A stretch of 36,072 nucleotides of DNA from Cyclobacteriaceae bacterium SS2 (GTDB lineage Bacteria; Bacteroidota; Bacteroidia; Cytophagales; Cyclobacteriaceae): assembly GCA_019192515.1 (NCBI GenBank), contig JAHCMM010000231.1:14453-50524 (forward strand). The letters are read 5' to 3'. Position 1 is the first letter of the stretch. Each line of letters opens with the position of its first letter. The notes below the pieces were generated by a model. It made no database searches, had not been told where the DNA came from, and was given only the letters and a program-made list of their open reading frames with translations. Positions 16,950-24,580 of this stretch are shown in pieces. The position numbers and the translations under genes were made by a program.

Positions 16950-17366
16950 ATGCGTGAAACTATTGCACCTGAGTGGAGATTTATCAAAAGTCTCGATGAC
17001 CTTGACAAGCTGATAGAAGTCAGTGTCCAGTCTCCGGTAATAGTTTTCAGATATAATGCTGACCGAAAAAAGGATTATAAACTTAAGAAATCGCTGGACC
17101 TTGAATGGGAAATCACGGAGCCAATACCTACCTACTTATTAGATGATAGCCTGGTCCCCGATATACCACCAAGTCTATGTGAGCAGTTGGATATTGAAGA
17201 TTCTTCTCCAATAATCCTGCTGGTAATAGAGGGTGAGGTAATCTATGAGGAATGTGATGAGATCACTGCAAAAAAGATTCAGCTTGCAACCAAGATTGTG
17301 AAACGAACATTCAAATGGATGGAATTGCGCAAACAAAAAAAAGCCCCCGGTAAACCGAAAGCTTAA
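16950..17366 (+). CDS. YtxJ/DUF2847-like thioredoxin-fold protein lacking the cysteine
   Basis: 138-residue cytoplasmic protein without signal peptide. The plan resembles bacillithiol-system redox proteins of the YtxJ family: WRFIKSLDDLDKLIEVS, a strand PVIVFRY, then the active-site position, and a late SSPIILLVIEGEVIYEECDEIT corresponding to the family's ESPQ-GEVxYxxSH block. Where YtxJ has HSTRC, this protein has YNADRKK (about residues 34-40) with no cysteine. Its only two cysteines are elsewhere, in SLCEQL and YEECDE. If the family call is right, it has lost the redox residue and may bind a partner rather than reduce one. It lies 75 nt after the SerB-SerA gene. Family membership is moderate confidence; the frame is surely coding. 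Confidence 0.62.
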   Translation: MRETIAPEWRFIKSLDDLDKLIEVSVQSPVIVFRYNADRKKDYKLKKSLDLEWEITEPIPTYLLDDSLVPDIPPSLCEQLDIEDSSPIILLVIEGEVIYEECDEITAKKIQLATKIVKRTFKWMELRKQKKAPGKPKA

Positions 17367-17609
17367 AAGGCCCTATGAGCATTGTTTAAACCTCCTTTAT
17401 CCCAGGATTTGAGCTGTGTTAGCGCAGGTCAACTATCCACTGTTATCCTAAATTCACCGAAGCGAAATATGAGGTCCCGATACCAAAACCAGGATGAGGT
17501 CCAGTTTTACTACATCACAAACTCGGCTATGTTCTAATGTTAGGTTTAAAACATTTGCGTGCTCATAAAGCTGATATAAATTTATTCTTTATTAGTTAGA
17601 AATATAAAC

Positions 17610-18689
17610 ATGTCAAATAAAATATTCTTTACTCCTGGGCCTACTCAACTCTTTTATACTTACCAGGACCATTTTCGGGAAGCAATCAAGCAAGATGTGC
17701 CGTCTATCTCCCACCGCAGCAAGCAATTTATGCAGCTATTTCAGGAGACCCGTGAGAACCTTCACAACCTGCTTGAGCTCACGGATGACCACAATATTTA
17801 CTTTACCGGATCAGCCAATGAAATCTGGGAGAGGATGATCCAAAGCCTTGTAGTGAACAGATCCCATCACTTCATGAATGGCGCTTTTGCTAAAAAGTTC
17901 TACGATTTTGCCCTGCAGTATCAGAAGTCACCTACCAAAACTGAAGCTGCTTATGGACAAGTCTATGATTCGTTAAGTATTCCTGATGATTCAGAGCTGG
18001 TAGGAATCACCCTGAATGAAACCAGCAACGGTTATATGTTCCCTGCAGAAGATATTTATACGATCAAGAAACAAAATCCTGACTGCCTGCTGGCCTTAGA
18101 TGGAGTGAGTGCGCTTCCGGCTATCCCCATAGACTTTAATAATATAGATACCGCATACTTTTCAGTTCAAAAGTGCTTTGGTATGCCGGCCGGGCTTGGA
18201 GTCTGGATTGCCAATAAGAAATGCCTGGAAAAAACAGCTCTAATGGAGGCCGATGGGTTGATTACAGGAAGCTACCACAGCCTGAGCTCTTTTGAGAAAT
18301 ATGGTAGGAAGAACCAGACTCCAGAAACGCCAAATGCATTGTCTATATTTATCCTGGGCAAAATTGCTGAGGACATGCTGCGACGAGGTATTTCTTTTGT
18401 GAGAAACGAAACAGTATACAAATCTGCATTGTTATACCAGACAGCTGCTCAAATAAGCATTTTAGACCCTTTTATCAAAGACAAAAAATATCAGTCAAAG
18501 ACCGTGATGGTATGTGATGTGAAAAATGGTAGCGAACAGATCATTGAGACCTGCAAGAAAAAAGGATGGGTACTCGGCTCGGGTTATAGCGAACAAAAGC
18601 AATCTCAGGTCAGAATTGCCAATTTCCCCATGCACTCCAAAGAACAGGTGGAACAGTTATGCGATTTCTTGGTTAAGGAATTTAAATGA
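17610..18689 (+). CDS. Class V aminotransferase (phosphoserine / alanine-glyoxylate type)
   Basis: 359-residue fold-I PLP enzyme of aminotransferase class V. The N-terminus FFTPGPTQLFYTYQDHFREA with PSISHRSKQF is the classic substrate-site start of alanine-glyoxylate, serine-pyruvate and some phosphoserine aminotransferases. Asp164 (LALDGVSALP) contacts the PLP ring nitrogen and Lys188 (YFSVQKCFGMPAGLG) forms the Schiff base. It differs from the usual SerC, which begins with an FNAGPA-type motif. Lying near a SerB-SerA fusion, its most economical role is 3-phosphohydroxypyruvate to phosphoserine, but serine-glyoxylate or alanine-glyoxylate exchange is equally compatible with sequence. The 243 nt before it carry no gene and no convincing promoter. 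Confidence 0.85.
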   Translation: MSNKIFFTPGPTQLFYTYQDHFREAIKQDVPSISHRSKQFMQLFQETRENLHNLLELTDDHNIYFTGSANEIWERMIQSLVVNRSHHFMNGAFAKKFYDFALQYQKSPTKTEAAYGQVYDSLSIPDDSELVGITLNETSNGYMFPAEDIYTIKKQNPDCLLALDGVSALPAIPIDFNNIDTAYFSVQKCFGMPAGLGVWIANKKCLEKTALMEADGLITGSYHSLSSFEKYGRKNQTPETPNALSIFILGKIAEDMLRRGISFVRNETVYKSALLYQTAAQISILDPFIKDKKYQSKTVMVCDVKNGSEQIIETCKKKGWVLGSGYSEQKQSQVRIANFPMHSKEQVEQLCDFLVKEFK

Positions 18690-18721
18690 GGTATCTAACA
18701 ACTAAATAAATAAATCGCCAT

Positions 18722-18729
18722 TAATTTTG
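18722..18729 (+). promoter_or_regulatory. -7 box upstream of the universal stress protein gene
   Basis: TAATTTTG matches TAnnTTTG exactly and lies 58 nt before the start codon; no good -33 element is seen at the expected distance. Moderate to low confidence. Confidence 0.35.
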
Positions 18730-18787
18730 GCGCCTGAAATTAAGATGATATTCATTCTCACCAATAAAGACTCCTACCCCAATATCC

Positions 18788-19711
18788 ATGTATAAGTTCA
18801 GCAAAATTCTCGTAGGCCTAGATTTGTCAGATCATGATAAGGACCTTATTGAGGCAGCATCCAAAATTAGTGGTTTATCAGGCTCCAAAGAGGTGTATTT
18901 TATCAATGTCATCAGAGATTTCAGCATTCCTGAGAAGCTTAAAAAGGAATTTCCGGATCTCATCGAAAAAGCCATTGATGAACGAAGAAGATCGATTGAG
19001 GAGCTGGTAAAAAATCACTTCAAATACGAGGAGGCAGAGGTGGTGGTCAAAGTACTTATTGAGCAGGGACCCGTAACAAAATCGTTTATGAAGCTCATCA
19101 ATCAGTACAGAATTGACCTCATTGTACTGGGTAAAAAGAATGAGAAAAACGCCGGAGGTGTGCTGGTAAGCAGGATCGCCCGACGTGCCGGCTGTTCCAT
19201 GCTGATGCTGCCAAAAGCTCCACTATCTTTCAAGACTATTCATGTCCCGACGGACTTTTCCAACTATTCGAAAAGCGCCCTCGAGAAAGCTACTACACTG
19301 GCACGACGTTCTAAAGAACCATCAAAGCTGATCATACAGCATGTGTACCAGGTACCTGTAGGATATCATTATACGGGAAAGAGCTTCAAGGATTTTGCGC
19401 TCATCATGAAAGACAATGCAAAAACAGAATTTAAGCGCTTTGTTTCCAAGGTAAAAACAGATGGACTCAACATTGAAGAGATGTACACCATCGATAAAAA
19501 TGATGATGTAATTAGTGTAATTTATTCTACTGCTAAGAAGATCAAGGCTGATCTAATCATCATTGGAGCTAAAGGAAAGACTGCAACCGCTGCCATATTT
19601 ATTGGAAGCAAAGCGGAGAAACTGGTGAGTCTGAATACTGATATCCCGGTACTCGTGGTGAGACCCAAAGGAAAAGTTGCAGGATTCATTGAGTCGCTAC
19701 AGGAAATCTAA
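18788..19711 (+). CDS. Tandem universal stress protein (two UspA domains)
   Basis: 307-residue protein made of two UspA domains: residues 1-142 (FSKILVGLDLSDHDKDLIEAA ... LDLIVLG-type end as IDLIVLGKK) and about 147-296 (FKTIHVPTDFSNYSKSALEKA). The second domain has a good ATP-binding signature, GAKGKTATAAIFIGSKAEKLV, ending IPVLVVRPKG. The first has a looser version (GKKNEKNAGGVLVSRIARRA). Cytoplasmic; such tandem proteins are induced by stress or stasis and may bind ATP, but no specific reaction is known. The last 4 nt overlap the end of the convergent MarR gene, which makes the pair a candidate regulator-target unit. Confidence 0.9.
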   Translation: MYKFSKILVGLDLSDHDKDLIEAASKISGLSGSKEVYFINVIRDFSIPEKLKKEFPDLIEKAIDERRRSIEELVKNHFKYEEAEVVVKVLIEQGPVTKSFMKLINQYRIDLIVLGKKNEKNAGGVLVSRIARRAGCSMLMLPKAPLSFKTIHVPTDFSNYSKSALEKATTLARRSKEPSKLIIQHVYQVPVGYHYTGKSFKDFALIMKDNAKTEFKRFVSKVKTDGLNIEEMYTIDKNDDVISVIYSTAKKIKADLIIIGAKGKTATAAIFIGSKAEKLVSLNTDIPVLVVRPKGKVAGFIESLQEI

Positions 19712-20157
19712 GTCCTCAATTTGTCCAGCAGGACATTGAGCTGACCACACTCCTCTTCAGAAAGACCAATAAGTTGGTTCTCCCATTTGTCGAGCTTTGC
19801 ATCAATCTGTTCCAGCAGTTGTAATCCGGCATCGGAGATCAAAACATCCACCGCACGCCGGTCATTGGAGCATTGTTTTCTGATGACAAGTTTCTTGGCT
19901 TCCAGCTTATCAACGATCCTACTGGCGTTGGAGCTCTTGTCCAACATTCTATCTATCAACAAATTGACCGTGGCTGGTTTGGGGTGTTGTCCCCTTAGAA
20001 TCCTCAACACATTATACTGTGGCATCGTCAGACCATATTCCTTGAATAGTCTGGTTTGCCTGGTATTAAGCCATGAATTGGTATAAACGACATTAATAAT
20101 CGCTTTACTGAGTTCACTCCTAAATTTTTCCTGCTTTATATCTTCGCTAATGCCCAT
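19708..20157 (-). CDS. MarR family transcriptional regulator
   Basis: 149-residue winged-helix regulator from the ATG at 20157. A TTG 16 codons upstream would put a clear operator-like repeat inside the coding region, so I reject it. The family plan is visible: an N-terminal helix for dimerisation (ISEDIKQEKFRSELSKAIINVVYTN), YGLTMPQYNVLRIL, the recognition helix in LLIDRMLDKSSNASRIVDKLEAKKLVIR, and the wing CSNDRRAVDVLISDAG. The D-R in NDRRAVDV is the standard wing contact. The effector is unknown. It converges on the universal stress gene with a 4-nt overlap and diverges from the ECF sigma gene across 126 nt, so it might control itself and the sigma operon. Confidence 0.88.
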   Translation of the reverse strand: MGISEDIKQEKFRSELSKAIINVVYTNSWLNTRQTRLFKEYGLTMPQYNVLRILRGQHPKPATVNLLIDRMLDKSSNASRIVDKLEAKKLVIRKQCSNDRRAVDVLISDAGLQLLEQIDAKLDKWENQLIGLSEEECGQLNVLLDKLRT

Positions 20158-20160
20158 ATC

Positions 20161-20179
20161 TACAATTACATTTATTGTA
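20161..20179 (-). promoter_or_regulatory. Candidate MarR operator (inverted repeats)
   Basis: TACAAT (20161-20166), 7 nt, ATTGTA (20174-20179) is a perfect inverted repeat ending 4 nt before the marR start codon. A second perfect repeat, TTACA-TTTAT-TGTAA (20166-20180), overlaps it. Length and symmetry suit a MarR dimer site and self-repression. A -7-like box (ATTATTTG on the minus strand, 20203-20210) lies just upstream. Confidence 0.5.
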
Positions 20180-20283
20180 ACAACATCTAAATTAAAGAAA
20201 TTCAAATAATCTGAAATTTTTAAAAGTGATTAAACTTTTTACCTTTTTTACAATCCAATGGGTATTAAACACCTGATAGCTTC

Positions 20284-20826
20284 TTGGAAGAGTATTTTAT
20301 TATATCAAAAATTACCAATGAAGAAACCAGAAACTATGGTTTCAATCTACTGCTGAAAGAATACCAGGAGCGCATATACTGGCATATTCGTAAAATGGTG
20401 ATCCGACATGAAGATTCTAATGATCTCACACAGGAGGTATTTATCAAGGTTTGGAATAACCTGGACAAATTCAGAGGAGATTCCAGTCTTTTCACCTGGA
20501 TCTACCGGATCGCTACCAACGAATGCCTTAACTTTTTGAACAAAAAGAAGAAACGGTTCTTTGTGAAGATCCATGATGTGTCTGAAGAGCTATCCAGGGA
20601 GCTTTCAGTGGAGAATAGCCTGGTGGAAGGAGATGAGATTGAATTGAAATTGCAAAAGGCATTGCTCAAGCTACCTGACAAACAGCGACTGGTTTTCAAC
20701 ATGAAATATTTTGATGACATGAAGTTTGATGAGATAGCTGAGATTACGAAAACGAGTGTGGGGGCGTTAAAAGCCAGCTACCATCATGCGGTAAAAAAAA
20801 TTGAAGAAACTTTGAGTACAGATTAA
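20284..20826 (+). CDS. ECF-type RNA polymerase sigma factor (sigma-70 family)
   Basis: 180-residue group IV sigma factor. Region 2 is YQERIYWHIRKMVIRHEDSNDLTQEVFIKVWNNL followed by GDSSLFTWIYRIATNECLNFL. Region 4 is LPDKQRLVFNMKYFDDMKFDEIAEITKTSVGALKASYHHAVKKI. The start must be TTG at 20284: an in-frame stop lies at 20266-20268 and the first in-frame ATG is inside region 2. The beginning EEYFIISKITNEETRNYGFNLLLKEYQE agrees with relatives, so no frameshift is needed. The next gene, a small membrane protein, starts 31 nt downstream and is probably its antagonist. Divergent from marR. Confidence 0.9.
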   Translation: MEEYFIISKITNEETRNYGFNLLLKEYQERIYWHIRKMVIRHEDSNDLTQEVFIKVWNNLDKFRGDSSLFTWIYRIATNECLNFLNKKKKRFFVKIHDVSEELSRELSVENSLVEGDEIELKLQKALLKLPDKQRLVFNMKYFDDMKFDEIAEITKTSVGALKASYHHAVKKIEETLSTD

Positions 20827-20857
20827 ACCTTTTTAAGGAAAAGTTATCTAAAGAGAA

Positions 20858-21277
20858 ATGAGCAAAATTGATTTACATAAAAATAAGGTCAAGGCACCGT
20901 TTAAGGCACCTGATGCGTATTTTGAGGAGCTCACCAGCAACATTCAGGAACGCATATCAGTACCAGCCCCGGCTCCCCGCCCCTCCTTTCAATGGAAATG
21001 GGCTCTGGCACCGGCTATGGTATTGATTTTAGCTTTAGCATTTTACTTCTATCCTACTGGATCTGAAGTAAACATTGATCAGATGCTGGTTGATATCTCC
21101 GACGAGCAGATTGAGGCGTACCTGGAGCTTAGCGACATCTCCGAATATGAAATCGCGCAGTTCATTGACAATGCGGAAGGTTTGGAGGAAACAAACGACT
21201 TCCTGGAAGGAATAGATATCGAAGCAGGAGATCTTGAAAACTTTATTATTGATTTAGAAGGACTTGAAAAAATATAG
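20858..21277 (+). CDS. Small membrane protein, probable anti-sigma factor
   Basis: 139 residues. The cytoplasmic N-terminus (1-46) is basic and contains KAPDAYFEELTSNIQERI, a stretch that recurs in Bacteroidota proteins encoded beside ECF sigma genes. One membrane segment spans about 48-66 (WALAPAMVLILALAFYFYP). The outer C-terminus (67-139) is strikingly acidic and helical (DQMLVDISDEQIEAYLELSD ... EGLEKI). No zinc-binding HxxxCxxC motif is present. Position right after the sigma gene suggests it holds the sigma factor at the membrane, but nothing in the sequence proves this. The next gene begins 4 nt after its stop. Confidence 0.65.
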   Translation: MSKIDLHKNKVKAPFKAPDAYFEELTSNIQERISVPAPAPRPSFQWKWALAPAMVLILALAFYFYPTGSEVNIDQMLVDISDEQIEAYLELSDISEYEIAQFIDNAEGLEETNDFLEGIDIEAGDLENFIIDLEGLEKI

Positions 21278-21281
21278 GGTC

Positions 21282-21782
21282 ATGAAATATACCATCACAC
21301 TACTCATGTTACTTTTGGTTCTCCGGGCTTTTCCCCAGAGCCAGGAGGTATTGGATAAGATAGAATCTGCAAAAATTGCTTTGATTACACAGAGACTCGA
21401 TCTTTCGCCGGAGCAGGCAGAAAAGTTTTGGCCGATATACAGAGAATATTCAGAAAAACAACGGGAAATCCACCAGGACTTCCAGGAACTGAAGCGAAAC
21501 TATCGACCTAACACGGCCACGGAAGAAGAAAGTAAAGCATTGATTGACAGGGGATTGGAGATCAAAGAACAAATGATCAGCCTGGACAAACAATACAGTG
21601 AGAGAATGCTCAATGTGATCAACAATCGTCAGTTGCTACAGCTTCGCGAGGCAGAAAATGACTTTCGTCAGCAGCTGATGCGAAGATTGAAAGAGCAACG
21701 TGAAAGGCAAAGAGACCAATTCAGAGACAGACCATTGAACGATGAAATAAGACAACAAAGGCAGCAGCAACGCGGCAACTAG
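21282..21782 (+). CDS. Spy/CpxP-like periplasmic helical protein
   Basis: 166 residues from the ATG at 21282; an upstream TTG at 21264 would overlap the preceding gene and place charges before the signal. Residues 1-20 are a signal peptide (ITLLMLLLVLRAFPQS). The mature part is helical and highly charged, with ITQRLDLSPEQAEKFWPIYREY near the start, a pattern akin to the LTxxQ motif of Spy/CpxP periplasmic chaperones and sensors. The tail is extremely rich in Arg and Gln (RLKEQRERQRDQFRDR, then RQQRQQQRGN). It sits in a sigma/anti-sigma operon and so may sense or buffer unfolded envelope proteins; in E. coli CpxP plays such a part. Inference for this protein. Confidence 0.72.
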   Translation: MKYTITLLMLLLVLRAFPQSQEVLDKIESAKIALITQRLDLSPEQAEKFWPIYREYSEKQREIHQDFQELKRNYRPNTATEEESKALIDRGLEIKEQMISLDKQYSERMLNVINNRQLLQLREAENDFRQQLMRRLKEQRERQRDQFRDRPLNDEIRQQRQQQRGN

Positions 21783-21804
21783 CCTTTCAAAATTCGATCA
21801 CCTG

Positions 21805-22854
21805 ATGAGATTAGCATATCACATATGCTTAATATTCCTATTATTATCCCCATTGACTCTACGAGCCCAGGAAAGCTCCTATGCTGAACAATTAGAAGCA
21901 CTCATAGCTGAAATGGATTCCCTGTCCATTTTTAATTTACTGGATAGCACACTAAGTGCCAGTTATACACCCTATTCGGAACTAAACATTCGAGCTGCGT
22001 ATAGTAGCAACGTGGCTGTTGCAGGCCGTAACTATGGGATCAATCAGCATGGTTTTTCACCTGGGATAAGCTTTTATCATAAGACAGGTCTTTTTGCAGA
22101 TGCCACTGGCTACTGGAATTCCGCTTATGAACCTGCCTATAGCCTTACCATGCTTTCAGTCGGATATTTTGGCAACAAAGGCAACTTCACTTTCGTGCCT
22201 TCCTATGAGCGATGGATCTACAATCAGGATGAGACCGCTACCCTATTCAACAACCTGGGGCTTTCCATGAGTCAAAAAATTAAATTCCTGAGCCTGGGAG
22301 TCGACTACAGCTTTATGTTTGGAGCAGAAATAGCTCATCGATTGATCCCTTCTACCAGCGGCTATTTTTCCCTCAAAGACGTCTGGTTTTTTGATGCCAT
22401 CACGTTTATGCCGACAGTGAGTCTACTCTTTGGCAACGATGAAATCACCACTCAAAGATTTACGGAATCAGACGTTTTCCGTGCCACCATAGAAGAGCTA
22501 TATCCGATTTCACAGTTATCAGAAGAGGTACAGAGAAGATTTTTGAGAGAATTATTAGCCAGTGAGGCAATCGATTACAAACGAGCTCTCATACTTTACC
22601 GGAACCTCAACAACTACGGTTCAATCCTGAGCCCTGAGCTCATCGCCAGATATGAGGCGGAGCGAAACGAAAATGTCTTTGGGCTCATGAACCTCAATTT
22701 CAGCATTCCTGTTTTCTTTACAATCGATCAATTCAACATTGCGCTGACCTACTCTTATAATGTCCCCTATTCGCTCCCTGGGGAGGTCATTTCATTTGAT
22801 CCGGTAAGCTATATCAGTACTTCCGTTACCTATCGCATTCCATTTAAAAATTAA
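21805..22854 (+). CDS. Secreted beta-barrel-like protein of unknown function
   Basis: 349 residues with a signal peptide (residues 1-21, ending RAQ). The rest alternates polar and hydrophobic residues in strands rich in Tyr, Phe and Gly (LNIRAAYSSNVAVAGRNYG, FTFVPSYERWIY, LSLGVDYSFMFG, FNIALTYSYNVPYSL). It ends with SYISTSVTYRIPFKN; an aromatic third-to-last-type strand is typical for outer membrane barrels. A helical insert (about 225-285, with SQLSEEVQRRFLRELLA) interrupts the strands. I do not recognise the family. It follows the Spy-like gene by 22 nt and is the fourth gene of the sigma operon, so it may be an outer membrane target of the regulon. Confidence 0.7.
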   Translation: MRLAYHICLIFLLLSPLTLRAQESSYAEQLEALIAEMDSLSIFNLLDSTLSASYTPYSELNIRAAYSSNVAVAGRNYGINQHGFSPGISFYHKTGLFADATGYWNSAYEPAYSLTMLSVGYFGNKGNFTFVPSYERWIYNQDETATLFNNLGLSMSQKIKFLSLGVDYSFMFGAEIAHRLIPSTSGYFSLKDVWFFDAITFMPTVSLLFGNDEITTQRFTESDVFRATIEELYPISQLSEEVQRRFLRELLASEAIDYKRALILYRNLNNYGSILSPELIARYEAERNENVFGLMNLNFSIPVFFTIDQFNIALTYSYNVPYSLPGEVISFDPVSYISTSVTYRIPFKN

Positions 22855-22877
22855 GTTTAAGAATAAACTTGAAACTG

Positions 22878-22911
22878 TTTGAGATTAAACCATTAGAAGA
22901 CCCTATCTTTG
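22878..22911 (+). promoter_or_regulatory. Probable promoter of pyrG
   Basis: TTTG (22878-22881), 22 nt, TATCTTTG (22904-22911): exact match to TAnnTTTG. It gives a leader of about 28 nt before the pyrG ATG. A small hairpin (AAGTTTA-AGAA-TAAACTT, 22853-22870) lies just upstream over the stop of the preceding gene. Confidence 0.65.
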
Positions 22912-22945
22912 TATCCCGTAACAAAACAAAGCAACTCGTCTTTTC

Positions 22946-24565
22946 ATGTCAAAGGCCAAATATATTTTCGTTACGGGGGGTGTAGCTTCATCACTTGGGA
23001 AAGGTATCATTTCAGCTTCTTTAGGTAAATTACTTCAGGCTAGAGGTCTCCGTGTAACAATTCAAAAATTCGATCCCTATATCAACATTGATCCCGGGAC
23101 GCTCAACCCATATGAACATGGCGAATGCTATGTGACAGACGATGGCGCAGAGACGGATCTTGATCTTGGACATTACGAGCGATTTCTCAATATTTCCACT
23201 TCTCAGGACAACAACGTTACAACCGGAAGGATCTATTATAATGTCATTCAGGCGGAGCGTGAAGGTAAGTTTTTAGGAAAAACCGTCCAGGTAGTTCCTC
23301 ATATTACCGACGAGATCAAAAACAATATTTTTAAGCTGGGCAATACCGACAAATATGACATTGTAATCACCGAAATAGGTGGTTGTGTTGGTGATATCGA
23401 GTCCCTGCCATTTATTGAAGCCGTGCGACAGGCAAAACTGGAAGTGGGACCCAGTCGGTGTATCTCTATACACCTGACACTTGTGCCCTACATCAAGACT
23501 GCCGGAGAGCTTAAAACAAAGCCAACTCAGCACTCTGTTAAAGAACTTCAGGAAGCAGGTATCCAGCCTGACATCCTCGTCTGCAGGTCGGAGCATCCGG
23601 TCACCCTCGATATCAGAAAGAAACTAGCGTTGTTTTGCAACGTGCCTTACAACTCAGTGATTGAAGCGCTTGATGCAGAAACCATCTATGATGTGCCCAT
23701 CCTTATGAGAAAAGAAAAACTGGACGAGCGGGTGCTGGCCAAGTTCAAGATGAGCTATAAAAAGCAACCAAAGATCGATCAGTGGAAAGAGTTTTTAGGC
23801 CGATTGAAAAACCCTACTTCAGAAGTCAACATTGGATTGGTAGGAAAGTATGTAGAGCTTAAAGATGCTTATAAGTCAATTGCAGAGTCATTTACACATG
23901 CAGGGGCAGAAAATGAGTGCCATGTAAATGTAAATTGGATCCATGCTGAGGATATCGACAGTAAAAACGTGCATAAAATGCTGGATAACCTGGATGGCAT
24001 CCTGGTAGCTCCCGGCTTTGGTGAACGCGGTATAGACGGAAAACTCGAGGCTGTGAGATTTGCAAGAGAAAACAAGATTCCTTTCCTGGGAATTTGTCTC
24101 GGCTTGCAATGCGCAGTGATTGAATTTGCACGTAATGTATTAAAACTCAAGGGTGCAAACAGCACAGAAATGGACCCTAAAAGCAAACATCCCGTTATAG
24201 ACATCATGGAGGATCAAAAAAATCTGAAGGAAATGGGTGGTACTATGCGTTTAGGAGCTTATGATTGCACCATAAAAAAAGGAACTAAGGCTTCTCACAT
24301 TTACAACCATTCGAAAATTTCGGAAAGACATCGTCACAGATACGAGTTTAATGGGAAGTACCTTCAGGCTTTTGAAGAAGCAGGAATGATAGCATCAGGA
24401 ACTAATCCGGACACCAACCTGGTAGAAATCATGGAGATCCCAGATCATCCCTGGTTTGTCGGAACACAATTTCACCCTGAGCTAAAATCCACAGTTGATA
24501 ATCCACATCCTCTCTTTGTGAAATTTATCAAGGCGGCAATCGTCAATAAAAAAGATACTGAATAG
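22946..24565 (+). CDS. pyrG: CTP synthase
   Basis: 539 residues, the usual length. It turns UTP into CTP using ATP and glutamine, in the cytoplasm. The synthetase half starts [26 protein letters not shown] (ATP loop) with [20 protein letters not shown] and DLGHYERF. The glutamine amidotransferase half has the nucleophile Cys in [19 protein letters not shown] (about residue 385) and the His-Glu pair in GTQFHPEL. All expected motifs are present. Preceded by a good promoter and followed by yidC after 15 nt, so the two are probably co-transcribed. Confidence 0.98.
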   Translation: MSKAKYIFVTGGVASSLGKGIISASLGKLLQARGLRVTIQKFDPYINIDPGTLNPYEHGECYVTDDGAETDLDLGHYERFLNISTSQDNNVTTGRIYYNVIQAEREGKFLGKTVQVVPHITDEIKNNIFKLGNTDKYDIVITEIGGCVGDIESLPFIEAVRQAKLEVGPSRCISIHLTLVPYIKTAGELKTKPTQHSVKELQEAGIQPDILVCRSEHPVTLDIRKKLALFCNVPYNSVIEALDAETIYDVPILMRKEKLDERVLAKFKMSYKKQPKIDQWKEFLGRLKNPTSEVNIGLVGKYVELKDAYKSIAESFTHAGAENECHVNVNWIHAEDIDSKNVHKMLDNLDGILVAPGFGERGIDGKLEAVRFARENKIPFLGICLGLQCAVIEFARNVLKLKGANSTEMDPKSKHPVIDIMEDQKNLKEMGGTMRLGAYDCTIKKGTKASHIYNHSKISERHRHRYEFNGKYLQAFEEAGMIASGTNPDTNLVEIMEIPDHPWFVGTQFHPELKSTVDNPHPLFVKFIKAAIVNKKDTE

Positions 24566-24580
24566 ATTCAAATAAAAATA

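Noticed and set aside
17367-17609. A small gene, RNA or promoter in the 243 nt before the class V aminotransferase
   Set aside because: No open frame of note, no tRNA-like fold and no exact TAnnTTTG box; only short palindromes such as ATAAATTTAT and CTAA-TG-TTAG, which are expected in AT-rich DNA.
20258-20350. An ATG at 20258 as the start of the sigma factor
   Set aside because: It is in a different frame and meets a stop shortly after; the sigma frame gives a good N-terminus from TTG 20284, so no frameshift is needed.
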